From positions 1 to 64,000 of the forward strand of contig MKSU01000026.1 in NCBI GenBank assembly GCA_001897375.1: a stretch of DNA of 64,000 nt. The letters run 5' to 3'. The stretch comes from Sphingomonas sp. 67-36. Its GTDB lineage: Bacteria; Pseudomonadota; Alphaproteobacteria; Sphingomonadales; Sphingomonadaceae. The notes beneath the pieces were generated by a model, which saw only the letters and a list, made by a program, of their open reading frames with translations, did not search any database and was not told the DNA's origin. The position numbers and the translations under genes were made by a program. Numbering within the stretch: position 1 is the first letter of the stretch; every line of letters starts with the position of its first letter. Of this stretch, positions 62,994 to 64,000 are shown in pieces.

Positions 62994-64000
62994 ATGAGCG
63001 GCGAGACGGTTGCGCTGAGACTGGTGCGCAGGTTGCGCGACATGGGCGTGCGCCATGTCTTCGGCGTGCCGAGCGGCGGCTGGGTCGATTACATGGAGGC
63101 GCTGCGCGAGACCGACGGGATCGATTTCGTGCTGACCAGCCACGAGGGCGGGGCGAGCTTCATGGCCGATGTGTGCGGCCGGCTGACCGGCGCGCCGGGC
63201 GTGTGCTTCGGCACCTTCGGCCCCGGCGCGACCAATCTTTCGACCGGCGTGGGCGGCGCGCTGCTCGATCGCTCGCCGATGATCGCGCTCACCGACGAGA
63301 TGCCGGCGGCGATGCGCGGCCGCGTGACGCAGATGGGGATTGATCATCAGGCGCTGTTCGCCCCGATCACCAAGAAGACGGTGCGGCTCGACGCGGCGAA
63401 CATCGACGCGATCCTCGCCGATGCGGCGGCGGTGGCGCTGGAGGGCCGGGCGGGGCCGGTGCATATCGGCCTGCCGGTCGGCCTAAGCGCGGAGATCGCG
63501 GGCGGGGAGGGCGAGGTGGCTGTCGCCCCCGCGCCGCCCGCGCCCGATGCGGCGCAGCTCGACGCGCTGGTTACGGCCTTCCGCGCGGCGAGGAAGCCGG
63601 TGCTGGCGATCGGCCTCAGCGCCACGCGGCTGGGGATCGGGGGGCGGATCGCCGCGCTGGCCGAGCGCTTCGCGCTGCCCGTGGTGCTGACGCCGATGGC
63701 CAAGGGGATGCTCCCGGAAAGCCATCCCGGTTACGCCGGCGTTCTGTTCCACGCGCTAAGCGACGAAGTCGCCAAAACCCATGCTGAGGCCGATCTGGTG
63801 GTGGCGATCGGCTACGATCCGGTCGAGTTCAACTATGAATCCTGGATGCGCGACGGCCTGCCGCTCGCCAGCATCGACATCGCGCCGGTCGACGTGGATC
63901 GCGCGCGGCATCCGGTGGTGGCGGAGGTGGTTGGCGATATCGCCGCCGGCCTCGCCGCGCTGGAGGCGGTGCAGGCGCCGCGCAAGGATTGGGCGCTGGA
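62994..64000 (+). CDS. thiamine-diphosphate-dependent enzyme (acetolactate synthase-like), N-terminal part
   Basis: About 335 codons are visible and the gene runs off the right edge. It has a TPP-family PYR domain with VFGVPSGGW near 22-30 and catalytic Glu51 in TSHEGGASFMAD. GTFGPGATNLSTGVGGALLDRSP follows near 73-95, and the central FAD/ADP-binding-like domain begins near 190 (KPVLAIGLSATRLG). GGAGGGG precedes the ATG; a GTG one codon earlier is in frame. It may be an acetolactate synthase paralogue, benzoylformate-type decarboxylase or related enzyme. The missing C-terminal half prevents a firm call. Confidence 0.85.
   Translation, partial: MSGETVALRLVRRLRDMGVRHVFGVPSGGWVDYMEALRETDGIDFVLTSHEGGASFMADVCGRLTGAPGVCFGTFGPGATNLSTGVGGALLDRSPMIALTDEMPAAMRGRVTQMGIDHQALFAPITKKTVRLDAANIDAILADAAAVALEGRAGPVHIGLPVGLSAEIAGGEGEVAVAPAPPAPDAAQLDALVTAFRAARKPVLAIGLSATRLGIGGRIAALAERFALPVVLTPMAKGMLPESHPGYAGVLFHALSDEVAKTHAEADLVVAIGYDPVEFNYESWMRDGLPLASIDIAPVDVDRARHPVVAEVVGDIAAGLAALEAVQAPRKDWAL

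Overview
The window is GC-rich, dense, gene-packed alphaproteobacterial DNA, most likely from a sphingomonad (Sphingomonas, Sphingobium, Novosphingobium or relatives). The reasons are two catabolic-type TonB-dependent receptors, many paralogous short-chain dehydrogenases (SDRs), NTF2/SnoaL-like proteins and Rieske oxygenases in mosaic operons, and an adjoining chromosomal block with egtDB and ligD/ku. The genus call is inference. I see no tRNA, rRNA, CRISPR array, insertion sequence or phage gene.

Layout. 1-3651 (+): end of an acylating aldehyde dehydrogenase, 4-hydroxy-2-oxovalerate aldolase, an isomerase-like TIM barrel and a flavoprotein. 3648-8311: an SDR facing an NTF2-like/FadH-type ene-reductase/MBL-hydrolase operon. 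8318-11615 (-): SDR, 3-ketosteroid-dehydrogenase-like flavoprotein, SDR. 11729-20161 (+): two SDRs, two CoA ligases, a degenerate amidohydrolase, a Rieske oxygenase and an amidase. 20351-29714 (+): TonB receptor, SDR, MFS transporter, a tandem AsnC/Lrp pair, a second Rieske oxygenase, an OYE and a RibB-type riboflavin gene. 29721-31915 (-): NTF2-like, NmrA-like and SDR genes. 32093-36853 (+): SDR, luciferase-like monooxygenase, quinone reductase, two alpha/beta-barrel proteins, SDR. 36863-41881 (-): NTF2-like, TonB receptor, SRPBCC, VOC, FMN reductase. 42270-45638 (+): ketosteroid isomerase, thiolase, SDR and a second tandem AsnC/Lrp pair. 45645-57157: more SDR and NTF2-like genes, a DUF1214-like protein, esterase, LuxR-type regulator, sulfotransferase, AraC regulator and Baeyer-Villiger-type monooxygenase. 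From 57161 rightward the content changes to ergothioneine synthesis (egtD, egtB), bacterial NHEJ (ligD, ku) and the start of a thiamine-diphosphate enzyme.

How it fits together. The gene at 42270 keeps Tyr14, Asp38 and the second Asp of delta5-3-ketosteroid isomerase. One flavoprotein has the C-terminal Tyr-x3-Gly of 3-ketosteroid 1-dehydrogenases. One SDR has Ser139/Tyr152/Lys156 exactly as in 3alpha,20beta-hydroxysteroid dehydrogenase. Together with Rieske oxygenases, CoA ligases, a thiolase, a Baeyer-Villiger-type enzyme and the hydroxy-oxovalerate aldolase/aldehyde dehydrogenase pair, this points to a catabolic island for a steroid or a similar polycyclic terpenoid. The exact substrate cannot be read from sequence.

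The most novel signal is a shared operator. An inverted repeat of consensus TGCGTA-N18-TACGCA, spanning 30 bp, occurs in at least eight intergenic sites, plus one perfect 12-bp-arm copy with a one-base longer spacer. Five of the nine lie between divergent units and one overlaps the stop codon of an AsnC/Lrp gene. It defines a candidate local regulon. Two paired AsnC/Lrp modules that look like duplicates of each other are the best candidate regulators.
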